A stretch of DNA of 64,000 bases, taken from positions 1 through 64,000 of the IMG/VR virus record IMGVR_UViG_3300022890_000014. One strand, written 5' to 3'. The first letter of the stretch is position 1. Each line of letters opens with the position of its first letter. Source of the stretch: a virus. A model generated the notes under the pieces. The model saw nothing but the letters and a program-made list of their open reading frames with translations. It ran no database searches and had not been told where the DNA came from. Both the position numbers and the translations under genes were made by a program. Below, piece after piece: positions 56,976-64,000 of this stretch.

Positions 56976-59900
56976 TTATTTTCCACCCTTGATTCCTAGT
57001 CTGGAGAGTATTGAACCCATACCTTTTTGAGTAGAGCGTATGAGTTTTAGTTGCTGGTTCATAAGTTCTATCTGCTTCTTGGCTACAGCAGAGAATGCAC
57101 CTGCTGCGCCACCTGTTACTCTTTCTCCAGCCTTTGTTCCAGATAAAGAAGCAAGCCAGTTGGCTCTTATATTTACTTTTTCGTTTTTACCTTTTAGTCG
57201 AATGATATTTCTTAACGTTCCTAATCTTTCTGCTCCAGTTCTAAACTTTCCTAGTACTTTGTCTATTGATGCCATCTGATCTTTATACTGATTCATTCCA
57301 AGAAGTTTATTCTTTAAGGTTATATATCTAGTCTGAGCCTCTTTGTCTGTCTTAAACTTTAGATTTCCTGGATCAATCAATTCCTTTATTTCAGTTATAT
57401 TTTGAGCGCCCTCAAGAAGATCTCCTTTCTGAATCTTAGATATATCCTTTAGACCAAGCACGAACTTGCCAGCTTTACCATAAGCGCCACCACTAGCAGC
57501 CATTATTTTAGCGGTTTGAAGGTATTTATCTTTAGTCATCATTTCAGTTAGCTCATCCATACCTCCGGCAACATTTGTTGGTAACTCTTTAATGGCTTGA
57601 ACAAGGTCTGTGAAAGATCTTTGAGTTGCGCTACCTGTAGAGCCAGCTATGTGCTTATTGATATTTGCATATCCTGTTGAGTCTGCTGTCATACCAAAGC
57701 TCATCTTTCTTACCATATCTGCTGAAATAGCTTGTCTTGAAGAGAATGCCATCCATCCACGAGCGTCCTTGACATTACTTAGTAGCTTTCCAGAGACATC
57801 CTTCATTCCAACTACTTTTCTACCAAGACTGTCTCCTAGTGTTGTTGCATCCCATGTTCCACCAGTAACAGTATTTCCTTTTTTCTTCAATCCACTATAT
57901 GCGGCATTAACAAGCTGAAGGATTCCTTTTCTGCTACCTTCTGGCATACTTTTAGCAACTGACTGAACTTTATTTGCTAGATAAGATACTCTGTTTGCTG
58001 TGTCAACATCTGTTTTTCCGCTCGTAATGAGACCGAATAATTCACCCATGTCAATTTTTGTCTCTGAAGATGTGGACTTAGCTGCTCTTGCGAAGCTAGT
58101 TCCAAATACAGTAGATAATGGAGCATCTGTTCTTTTCCCGTGTTTATTACTCCAGAATCCAGTATCTGACACCATAGAACTAATTTTATTATAGCTAGAT
58201 TCTTGCTTCTCTATCAGCCCTTTAGTATAAGATGAATCTATAAGGTTTAGTCCATCATCAAAATCTTTATCTAATGATGTTCCTGAGTACCCAAGTAGAG
58301 CACCCGCTGTTTCTTGGTCGGAGCTTGAATTCCCAGATATAATTCCATGTTTTCTAGCAACTGCTAGAGCAGATCTTGTATTAGCTGAATCCATACCGCC
58401 AAGCTCTGCTGATGCAGCCGCCCAGCTTGAAGAACGAGATAATTTTTTAAGCCTGCCAGAAGTTAGACTGTCAAATCTTGAGTATCCAGCAGATACCCTC
58501 CTTGACATATCTATCTCTTTTCTGACTCCCCTTTGAACCTGAAGCAGAGTAGAATCACTCAAGTCACCTATGTCTGATCCACCGTGAGGACCAGTAATTC
58601 TTACTTTTTTAACCCACTCTGGAGAATTTTCACCATGCTTGTTATATATATAGTGTGCCCTACTGACAACATCACCGAAATTCTCGCTTATAGCCTCTCT
58701 TCTGATGCCTCCGATAGCAGAATCTTTATCAGACATTCCTGATGCATCACCCCATCCTGCATTCATATTCAGCATGTCACTGGTAACAGAATATCTAGAT
58801 CTACCAGACACGCTATCTTTAAAGTTTCTCCACCCTTTGCCAATGCTGTTTACCCCATCTCCTATAGGATCTGATATATCGTGCCTAAAGCCTCTTCTAA
58901 AAGAATCGTATCCTGAACTTATGCTTCTTCCTAGACCTGTAAGTCCAGACCTATAAGATAAGCCACCAATCAGCCCTCTGTCTGTTGCAGCTAGTTCTGA
59001 TTTATTTGCAGCATCATAAATTCTATTTATTGTGCCATCCATTTGTTTTGCATATATTTCTGGGTTCATAAGCCTAGTAGACATAACTCTTGCTAGAGAT
59101 GTGCTCATTCCAAATTGATTCTTAAATCCAGCAGCAAGATTTGTTTGATTTACTGCCATGCCAGACATATTAAGAGAGCGTACAACCAAGGCGCTCATAA
59201 GAGCTTGTTGCTGCTGTGGATCTATTGAGCTTGCTAGCTTATCTCTGTTTGCGTTGAAGTCAGACATACTTTGCTTTCCACCAGCAGCAACACCAGAAGC
59301 CATACTCATCATTTTTGCTGTGCTTATGTCTCCAGATATGATCCCATTTATTACATTAGAGTCAATCTTTCCACCCTTATATGCGGCTGCAAGCACCACA
59401 CTACCCATAGAGCTATTAGCAAATGCTGCTTGATGAGCACCCATGCTTTTTGCTGCCCCACCTGCTCCACCAATCATTGCCATATCTTTCTTGGAAATCA
59501 TACCAGCTGCAAACATTGTCCCTACATCGGAAGCAGCTTGCATACCAAACTTAGCGCCAGTGTATCTGCTCATTCCTGCGCTTTGAAATGCATTAGCGGT
59601 TGAATTTGCAACACCTGTCATTCCCTGTGTTCCTAATCCAGACAATGCACCTGATGAGCCTAGGTTAGCTGCCATAGACATTGGATTTGCGCCTGGAGCT
59701 AGCTTCTCTATGCTTTTCATAGTATCTATGGCTTCTTTTATACTTTTATCGAATGCCATAGCAAAATCTTTTACTTGCTTTGCTTTTGCAGAGAATGCCT
59801 CCCTGAACTTCTTTGTTGATATATTTGGGTCTTTGAATATCTTGTTTCCAAAGTTGTGCAGAATTTCACTAGCACCACCAACACCAATGTCAAACTTACC

Positions 59901-60578
59901 ACCTGACTCTCTATCCATACCATAAGCTGTGTCTTGTATGTAGCTAGCCATATCCCTTCTCTCTCTTTGAGAAAAGTTGGCACCTTTAAACATATTTCCG
60001 TGTTGACCAGAATATGTGCCTATAGAACTAGCAAGCTTGTTTCGTTGAGCCATGTCATTTCCGACTGCCTCGACAACTGCATCAACTGCCATGTATGGTA
60101 AAACCATAGCTGTAAGGCTACCAGCAACGCCACCGATGACCTTGCCTAGTCCACCAAAGCCGACCCTTCCAGCCATAGCAGAACCAGCACTATATCCAGC
60201 ACTCATTCCAGGAGCTATTTTTCCAACTGCTCCCCATCCAGCAGCGGTAGCACCTGTGTACATTGCTGCGCCAGTAGCGGCACTTGCTCCATTTATAGAC
60301 GGGTCATTAAATATTGCGGCTGCATTAACTACACCTGAATGCATTCCTGATGTTGTGTTAAATGCTGCTTGGTTCATTGCTCTATACTGAGCATGAGCGC
60401 CCATAAAAGAATTGTATGAACCTTGCATACTTGGAACAACGTAACCCGCTCCTTGTTGCAACGATCCATAAGCGCCGCTCATAGACTGACCAGCCATGTT
60501 CATAGCGTTAGACATGGTGGCCTGAGCAGATGAAAGGTCTACTTCTAGATCGTACTTAATTCTTTCTTTATAAGCCAT
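56976..60578 (-). CDS. Tape measure-like tail protein
   Basis: 1200 aa. The composition (Met/Ser/Gly/Ala-rich, long helical repeats), several hydrophobic Gly-rich stretches near residues 115-165 and its place between assembly genes and the hub are typical of tape measure proteins, which set tail length and are ejected with the DNA. No enzymatic domain (transglycosylase or peptidase) seen. The family's rule of about 1.5 angstrom per residue would give a tail near 180 nm (inference). The RBS is weak. Confidence 0.65.
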   Translation of the reverse strand: MAYKERIKYDLEVDLSSAQATMSNAMNMAGQSMSGAYGSLQQGAGYVVPSMQGSYNSFMGAHAQYRAMNQAAFNTTSGMHSGVVNAAAIFNDPSINGASAATGAAMYTGATAAGWGAVGKIAPGMSAGYSAGSAMAGRVGFGGLGKVIGGVAGSLTAMVLPYMAVDAVVEAVGNDMAQRNKLASSIGTYSGQHGNMFKGANFSQRERRDMASYIQDTAYGMDRESGGKFDIGVGGASEILHNFGNKIFKDPNISTKKFREAFSAKAKQVKDFAMAFDKSIKEAIDTMKSIEKLAPGANPMSMAANLGSSGALSGLGTQGMTGVANSTANAFQSAGMSRYTGAKFGMQAASDVGTMFAAGMISKKDMAMIGGAGGAAKSMGAHQAAFANSSMGSVVLAAAYKGGKIDSNVINGIISGDISTAKMMSMASGVAAGGKQSMSDFNANRDKLASSIDPQQQQALMSALVVRSLNMSGMAVNQTNLAAGFKNQFGMSTSLARVMSTRLMNPEIYAKQMDGTINRIYDAANKSELAATDRGLIGGLSYRSGLTGLGRSISSGYDSFRRGFRHDISDPIGDGVNSIGKGWRNFKDSVSGRSRYSVTSDMLNMNAGWGDASGMSDKDSAIGGIRREAISENFGDVVSRAHYIYNKHGENSPEWVKKVRITGPHGGSDIGDLSDSTLLQVQRGVRKEIDMSRRVSAGYSRFDSLTSGRLKKLSRSSSWAAASAELGGMDSANTRSALAVARKHGIISGNSSSDQETAGALLGYSGTSLDKDFDDGLNLIDSSYTKGLIEKQESSYNKISSMVSDTGFWSNKHGKRTDAPLSTVFGTSFARAAKSTSSETKIDMGELFGLITSGKTDVDTANRVSYLANKVQSVAKSMPEGSRKGILQLVNAAYSGLKKKGNTVTGGTWDATTLGDSLGRKVVGMKDVSGKLLSNVKDARGWMAFSSRQAISADMVRKMSFGMTADSTGYANINKHIAGSTGSATQRSFTDLVQAIKELPTNVAGGMDELTEMMTKDKYLQTAKIMAASGGAYGKAGKFVLGLKDISKIQKGDLLEGAQNITEIKELIDPGNLKFKTDKEAQTRYITLKNKLLGMNQYKDQMASIDKVLGKFRTGAERLGTLRNIIRLKGKNEKVNIRANWLASLSGTKAGERVTGGAAGAFSAVAKKQIELMNQQLKLIRSTQKGMGSILSRLGIKGGK

Positions 60579-60588
60579 TCAATCTACA

Positions 60589-60605
60589 TGCGTAAGCCTT
60601 ACGCA
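60589..60605. repeat. Dispersed palindrome, copy 35
   Basis: Perfect 17-nt copy, central C on +, overlapping the end of the gene at 60599 and preceding the tape measure gene. Confidence 0.95.
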
Positions 60606-60937
60606 TTCCTTTTTTTGGTTGGGATTTTTCTTTTTCTTAGCCCTTGATTTCTAGGCTTTGCGGCAGGAGTTATAGTGATTGGTCCGGCTTTTGCCTGAGT
60701 CTCAACCAACTTTCTTGTAGCAGCGTCTTTCTTTTGCTGGTCTCTATTAGCTCTTGGACTAGCAAACTTTATGTACTCTTTCTGAGCTTCCCTTATGTTC
60801 TCTGATGACACTCCAGTACTAGAAGCAGATGCGACAAATACAGCATGTGATATTTTCTCATTCTGTAAATCGCTTAATGCCCTGTGTGCAAGCTCTTCCA
60901 TAAGGGTTCCTGGGACAACTGGGCCATACGTCCCCAT
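60599..60937 (-). CDS. Small basic protein next to tape measure
   Basis: 112 aa with a helical N-terminal half (GTLMEELAHRALSDLQNEK) and a strongly basic, Pro-containing C-terminus (RKRKIPTKKRNA). It has the position of a tape-measure chaperone or tail-assembly factor between the 278-aa gene and the tape measure. No RBS of note, so the exact start is provisional. Confidence 0.6.
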   Translation of the reverse strand: MGTYGPVVPGTLMEELAHRALSDLQNEKISHAVFVASASSTGVSSENIREAQKEYIKFASPRANRDQQKKDAATRKLVETQAKAGPITITPAAKPRNQGLRKRKIPTKKRNA

Positions 60938-60978
60938 TAGAACTAGCCTAGATACAGACCACCCTTCAGGGGACTCTA

Positions 60979-61815
60979 TCAGTTTTTTATTTTTTCTTCC
61001 GTATCAATCTTATTCTCAATGCTTCTCTCAAGTAGAGATTGCTTGGAACTAAGCCTGACAAGCATTTGTTGCCCAAGGTTGTTCATTCTCTTCAGTTTTT
61101 TATTGAACGCTTCAACTACTTCTGCACTATTCTCTTTACTACTGGGGGTGCCCATATCTTTGCCATCTAGCCTTGTGAGACTAAACACCATTTGAAATAG
61201 CGATTGTTTATTAGAGTAGTCGTTGGAGTTGGCTACGACACCAGCTTCAACAAGCTCCGCTATCCGTTCGTTAATATATGAGATTTCTCCACCATCAAGA
61301 CTCTGCCACGTAGTTCCGATTCTTCCTACTGGAATATCCTTAATTATCTTTCCACCGACCATGTATGACAAGATCTCACCATCAGTAATTTCAATCATAG
61401 ACTTGTCTTCTAGTAGAGTTCCGCAGTGTTTGCATAACACAGAGCCGTCTTCTAGTTTCTCAAGTGGATTGTTTTCATCTTCCTTGTCGTCTTCTTCAGC
61501 AAAGATACTTGGTATTCCTTCAGGTGAATTGATTTTATTGTCAGCAACAGTGCTAACCATTCCGTCTAAACCGAAGCCTACATCGCCACCATCCAAAGAC
61601 ACGGTTTCTGGAGTATGCATTTCTCCATAATCAGTGTCTTTTTCGTACTGACTACCGCCTCTTGCTGGCTGCATTCTGCTTTGGTCTTGCCCAATAGCCT
61701 CGCCGATTCTGCTAGCAAGACCCTCAGAATGCTCACTCATCTTTTCTGACATCTCAGCTATCTTCTTACTACTTAGAAAGCTGGAACCTGGAAGATTACT
61801 GTTACTATTTCCCAT
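60979..61815 (-). CDS. Hypothetical acidic protein with a zinc knuckle
   Basis: 278 aa, acidic, helical at both ends. A CKHCG pair around residue 133 could be half of a zinc site, but no second pair is visible. It is the first gene of the tape-measure operon and has an extended -10 promoter just upstream. Tail-assembly chaperone or scaffold is plausible from position; not shown. Confidence 0.65.
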   Translation of the reverse strand: MGNSNSNLPGSSFLSSKKIAEMSEKMSEHSEGLASRIGEAIGQDQSRMQPARGGSQYEKDTDYGEMHTPETVSLDGGDVGFGLDGMVSTVADNKINSPEGIPSIFAEEDDKEDENNPLEKLEDGSVLCKHCGTLLEDKSMIEITDGEILSYMVGGKIIKDIPVGRIGTTWQSLDGGEISYINERIAELVEAGVVANSNDYSNKQSLFQMVFSLTRLDGKDMGTPSSKENSAEVVEAFNKKLKRMNNLGQQMLVRLSSKQSLLERSIENKIDTEEKIKN

Positions 61816-61835
61816 AACTAGACTCTCCTTAATTT

Positions 61836-61850
61836 GGTAACATTATATCA
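61836..61850 (-). promoter_or_regulatory. Extended -10 promoter
   Basis: - strand TGATATAATGTTACC: TG-A-TATAAT upstream of the tail operon starting at 61815. Confidence 0.6.
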
Positions 61851-61857
61851 TATATAG

Positions 61858-61876
61858 TGGTATAATATATATAGAG
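61858..61876 (+). promoter_or_regulatory. Phage promoter, GGTATAAT-N5-TAGAG class
   Basis: GTGGTATAAT then TAGAG after five bases; divergent from the tail promoter, drives the 61914 unit. Confidence 0.62.
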
Positions 61877-61913
61877 GAAGAAATAATTCTAACATAATAA
61901 GGGGTGTTTATCA

Positions 61914-62411
61914 ATGGCTGCAAATTACAAGGAATTACTATCCAGTGTGTACACAGTCTGGGAAGGAATTGACGAACTAACTGGAATGTTCTTTAGTGGA
62001 GTATCTGGCCTTAGCGAGTGCCATGAAGATAATGATGAGCTAAAAAAAGTATGGAGACTCATATTTGGGCATGGTGATTATAATGGGCTGGTGAATGAGT
62101 ACGAAGATGCCTACATGTCGTGGCCTAAGCCGGTAAACAAGGGCACTAGAATAGACCGTGTGCGCAACTACAACCTTAGATTAGATCAGTCCTACGAGCG
62201 ACTACAGGATATGATCGAGACTATGCACTACCTATCAAATACAGTGGTTCTGGATATAGTTGGAGACTATGACTGGCACGAAAGCATTAACAGTGCAATT
62301 ACTATCCTTGTTGACTCGCTACATGAGAGGTTGTGCAGACCTGATAACGAAACTATCTTCCGTGTCAAGAGAAAATACAAGAAACTAATGAATGAATTGG
62401 GTGTCGCGTAA
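61914..62411 (+). CDS. Hypothetical protein upstream of sliding clamp
   Basis: 165 aa, helical, with Trp/Tyr-rich N-terminal half and a basic C-terminus; no recognised motif. AAGGGGTG 7 nt upstream supports the start. The stop codon TAA lies inside a palindrome copy (GCG-TAA), so the repeat forms the end of this gene. First gene of the + strand replication unit. Confidence 0.7.
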   Translation: MAANYKELLSSVYTVWEGIDELTGMFFSGVSGLSECHEDNDELKKVWRLIFGHGDYNGLVNEYEDAYMSWPKPVNKGTRIDRVRNYNLRLDQSYERLQDMIETMHYLSNTVVLDIVGDYDWHESINSAITILVDSLHERLCRPDNETIFRVKRKYKKLMNELGVA

Positions 62412-62421
62412 GGCTTACGCA
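62405..62421. repeat. Dispersed palindrome, copy 36 (contains a stop codon)
   Basis: 16 of 17 positions match, central G on +. The third reading frame of the palindrome contains TAA, used here as the stop of the preceding gene; the RBS of the clamp gene follows. Confidence 0.93.
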
Positions 62422-62432
62422 AAGGAAAAGAC

Positions 62433-63629
62433 ATGAAGAGTAGCCTAGTGTTCGATATTTTCAAAGAGAACGTCCCAAAATGGAACGCTATTCTATCAGC
62501 AGTAGATAGTGCAATATCTGGCAAAGGTGAGAAGCTTATAGTTATTGAATCTGATGATGATGAACAAGTAGTAAAGTTCAGCACAGTGGGGTTTAATACT
62601 CCTATATATTCAGAAATAGAAACTCTTGTTGAAGAGTCAGGAGTAGTATGTGTTGACCCAAAGATATTTTGCAAGATGGGCATTGCTAACAAGAATGAAG
62701 ATGTACATGTGGAGGCAATCATCGACACTAAGGATGAGGAGGGTTCTGAGTGTGGAAAACTTATCATCTCGTTCGGAGAAAGCTATTCAGAAATTCCGGT
62801 ATCAACTCAATATACGGCTGAGGAGATAGATGAAGATCATCATTTCTCGCCTATTATACCAAGCTCCCTCATTGATGGACTAAAGAAGGTAGAAAAGTTG
62901 CATGATAAAAAAAGCAACACTTCTGCACCGTCAAGAGTTATAGTCGAGAGTGTTGTCTTTGGTACTGTCGATGGCAAACTATCCTTATCTGTCACTGACG
63001 CCACAGCACTTGCTCAGTCAATAACAGATAATATTAGTCCATGTGGAAAAAACCACAGCATTCACATCTCAGCAATCAAGCCATTACAAAAGTTCCTTGA
63101 GCACATGAGCAAGGAGAATAAGTTCTCATGGGCAATCACAGACAGCAAGATGTTATTTAGAGCAGGTAAAACTGTCATGTCTATATCCATGATCGAGACA
63201 CCACCTGTTGCAAACTCATTTGGTCAGTTCTTCTTTGATGTGCACGGACAGAGGAGTGTTGCTGTGGATAGAAAAGAATTCCTTGTTGCACTAAATAGGT
63301 GTGCAGGAATACAGACATCCTCAAAAAAGAAGCATGGCTTGCCAATAGTGTGTCAGTTGTCAGAAGGAAACTTGATAGTTGGACTGAGTGCTGCTGGTCT
63401 CAAGACAAGATCTAGAGTCAAATGCACTGTGCTAGATGAGTACGAAGCTGTTAGCTCATTCTGCGTGAACATAAAACATCTGATAGCAGCAGTTAAAAAC
63501 ATATCAGATGATATTCTTTCTATAGTCTTCATTGATGCAAGAGACAAAGATAACAAAATGAAGATGGCTAGATTAACTGGAATGGAAGACCAGTCATTCC
63601 GTGAAGCAATTATGCAAATGAGGATTTAA
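62433..63629 (+). CDS. DNA polymerase III beta-like sliding clamp
   Basis: 398 aa. The length and three-domain repeat fit DnaN: an N-terminal domain of about 130 residues, a middle domain (VESVVFGTVDGKLSLSVTD), and a C-terminal domain with AVDRKEFLVALNRCAG, SFCVNIKHLIAAVKNI and a terminal AIMQMRI resembling the PMRL-type end of DnaN. Clamps encircle DNA and hold polymerases and other factors. It follows a palindrome copy and is coupled (TAATG) to the next small gene. Divergence from bacterial DnaN is large. Confidence 0.78.
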   Translation: MKSSLVFDIFKENVPKWNAILSAVDSAISGKGEKLIVIESDDDEQVVKFSTVGFNTPIYSEIETLVEESGVVCVDPKIFCKMGIANKNEDVHVEAIIDTKDEEGSECGKLIISFGESYSEIPVSTQYTAEEIDEDHHFSPIIPSSLIDGLKKVEKLHDKKSNTSAPSRVIVESVVFGTVDGKLSLSVTDATALAQSITDNISPCGKNHSIHISAIKPLQKFLEHMSKENKFSWAITDSKMLFRAGKTVMSISMIETPPVANSFGQFFFDVHGQRSVAVDRKEFLVALNRCAGIQTSSKKKHGLPIVCQLSEGNLIVGLSAAGLKTRSRVKCTVLDEYEAVSSFCVNIKHLIAAVKNISDDILSIVFIDARDKDNKMKMARLTGMEDQSFREAIMQMRI

Positions 63630-63907
63630 TGAAACTATCAGATATTATTACGCATTTCAAAACAACAAGCAATCTCACTATCGAACTCACAAATTATTTA
63701 GTTGGAGCAGCAAAGCATGTTGGCTATCTAGATAAAGATATTCCAATCAGTGAGTGGCTAGAAATTGTTATTATTCCTTTGAATAAGGCTCTTAGTCATG
63801 AAGGAATACAAGGGATCTCCGTATGCGCTGGATGCGGCCTGCCAAGGCATTTAGGTAGATGCATGAAGAAACTAACCGCAGAAGAAGGAGAAAATGGCTT
63901 TGAGTGA
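63629..63907 (+). CDS. Small putative zinc protein
   Basis: 92 aa, coupled to the clamp gene by TAATG. The C-terminus has CAGCGLPRHLGRC, a compact Cys/His pattern that could bind zinc. The rest is helical. Its place after the clamp suggests a replication or accessory role; no family recognised. Confidence 0.65.
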   Translation: MKLSDIITHFKTTSNLTIELTNYLVGAAKHVGYLDKDIPISEWLEIVIIPLNKALSHEGIQGISVCAGCGLPRHLGRCMKKLTAEEGENGFE

Positions 63908-64000
63908 TAAACTATCTCATGTGTACAAGTGGACTGTAGCTGAATGTAATGAGCAGGTTGGGAGGTGGTTAACTCCAGTGCTTCCTAACCAGGCTGACTT
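63894..64000 (+). CDS. Hypothetical protein, 5' end only
   Basis: Begins with an AAGGAG RBS and ATG at 63894, overlapping the end of the previous gene by 14 nt, and runs off the window. The visible 35 residues (ALSDKLSHVYKWTVAEC) give no identification. Confidence 0.65.
   Translation, partial: MALSDKLSHVYKWTVAECNEQVGRWLTPVLPNQAD

Noticed and set aside
417-62421. CRISPR-like array made of the repeated palindromes
   Set aside because: Copies are 0.5-4 kb apart with genes between them; there are no short spacers or cas genes.
417-62421. The palindrome as an intrinsic terminator
   Set aside because: No T run follows it, and copies occur inside genes that continue through it.

Overview
The window is a stretch of a large, AT-rich, tailed (myovirus-type) bacteriophage genome, probably a jumbo phage. 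It carries a portal, a tape-measure-like protein, a baseplate J-like protein, a gp25-like baseplate protein, a tail lysin with an NlpC/P60 domain, giant tail-fibre proteins, a spanin-like membrane gene pair, tRNA-like genes, and its own transcription and replication proteins (a fused beta-beta' RNA polymerase, a sigma-like factor, a DnaN-like clamp). The secreted and membrane pair around 24.2-25.3 kb suggests a Gram-negative host. I cannot name the phage.

Layout. 1-2.3 kb: small + strand genes, including two pentapeptide-repeat paralogues. 2.3-9.8 kb (-): one polypeptide joining RNAP beta and beta', interrupted by a LAGLIDADG intein. 9.9-10.3 kb (+): a basic AAPKKK-tailed protein. 10.4-20.8 kb (-): portal, a SNF2-type helicase, a HAD/papain-like fusion, a Nudix protein and several glycine-rich proteins. 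21.0-23.8 kb (+): accessory genes including an HTH protein. 24.2-49.7 kb (-): lysis-type membrane proteins, carboxypeptidase-regulatory-like proteins, receptor-binding/tail-fibre genes and baseplate genes. 49.7-50.7 kb (-): a gene-poor, hairpin-dense stretch running into two tRNA-like genes, best read as one RNA transcription unit. 50.8-61.8 kb (-): thymidine kinase, sigma-like factor, tail lysin, tape measure. 61.9-64 kb (+): sliding clamp and neighbours. Structural genes are almost all on the - strand; replication and accessory genes are on the + strand.

Three observations stand out. (1) A perfect 15-17 bp palindrome, TGCGTAAG(G/C)CTTACGCA, occurs about 36 times, between most genes and inside the longest ones, with no gap above about 3.7 kb. 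(2) Eight unrelated - strand proteins start with the same short leader, consensus (I/V/L/M)Y-x-G-I-x-x-G-M-T-K-(T/S), which resembles in layout the capsid-targeting leader of T4 internal proteins. (3) About 750 nt of non-coding, hairpin-rich sequence with its own promoter-like element lies directly upstream of the tRNA-like genes, the setting known for the GOLLD/ROOL class of large phage RNAs.

Transcription signals fall into recognisable sets. + strand units begin with GGTATAAG-N5-TAG(A/T)G. Many - strand units have an extended -10 (TGnTATAAT) without a clear -35, and at least two have a -35 as well. The fused polymerase and sigma-like factor encoded here are natural candidates to read some of these.
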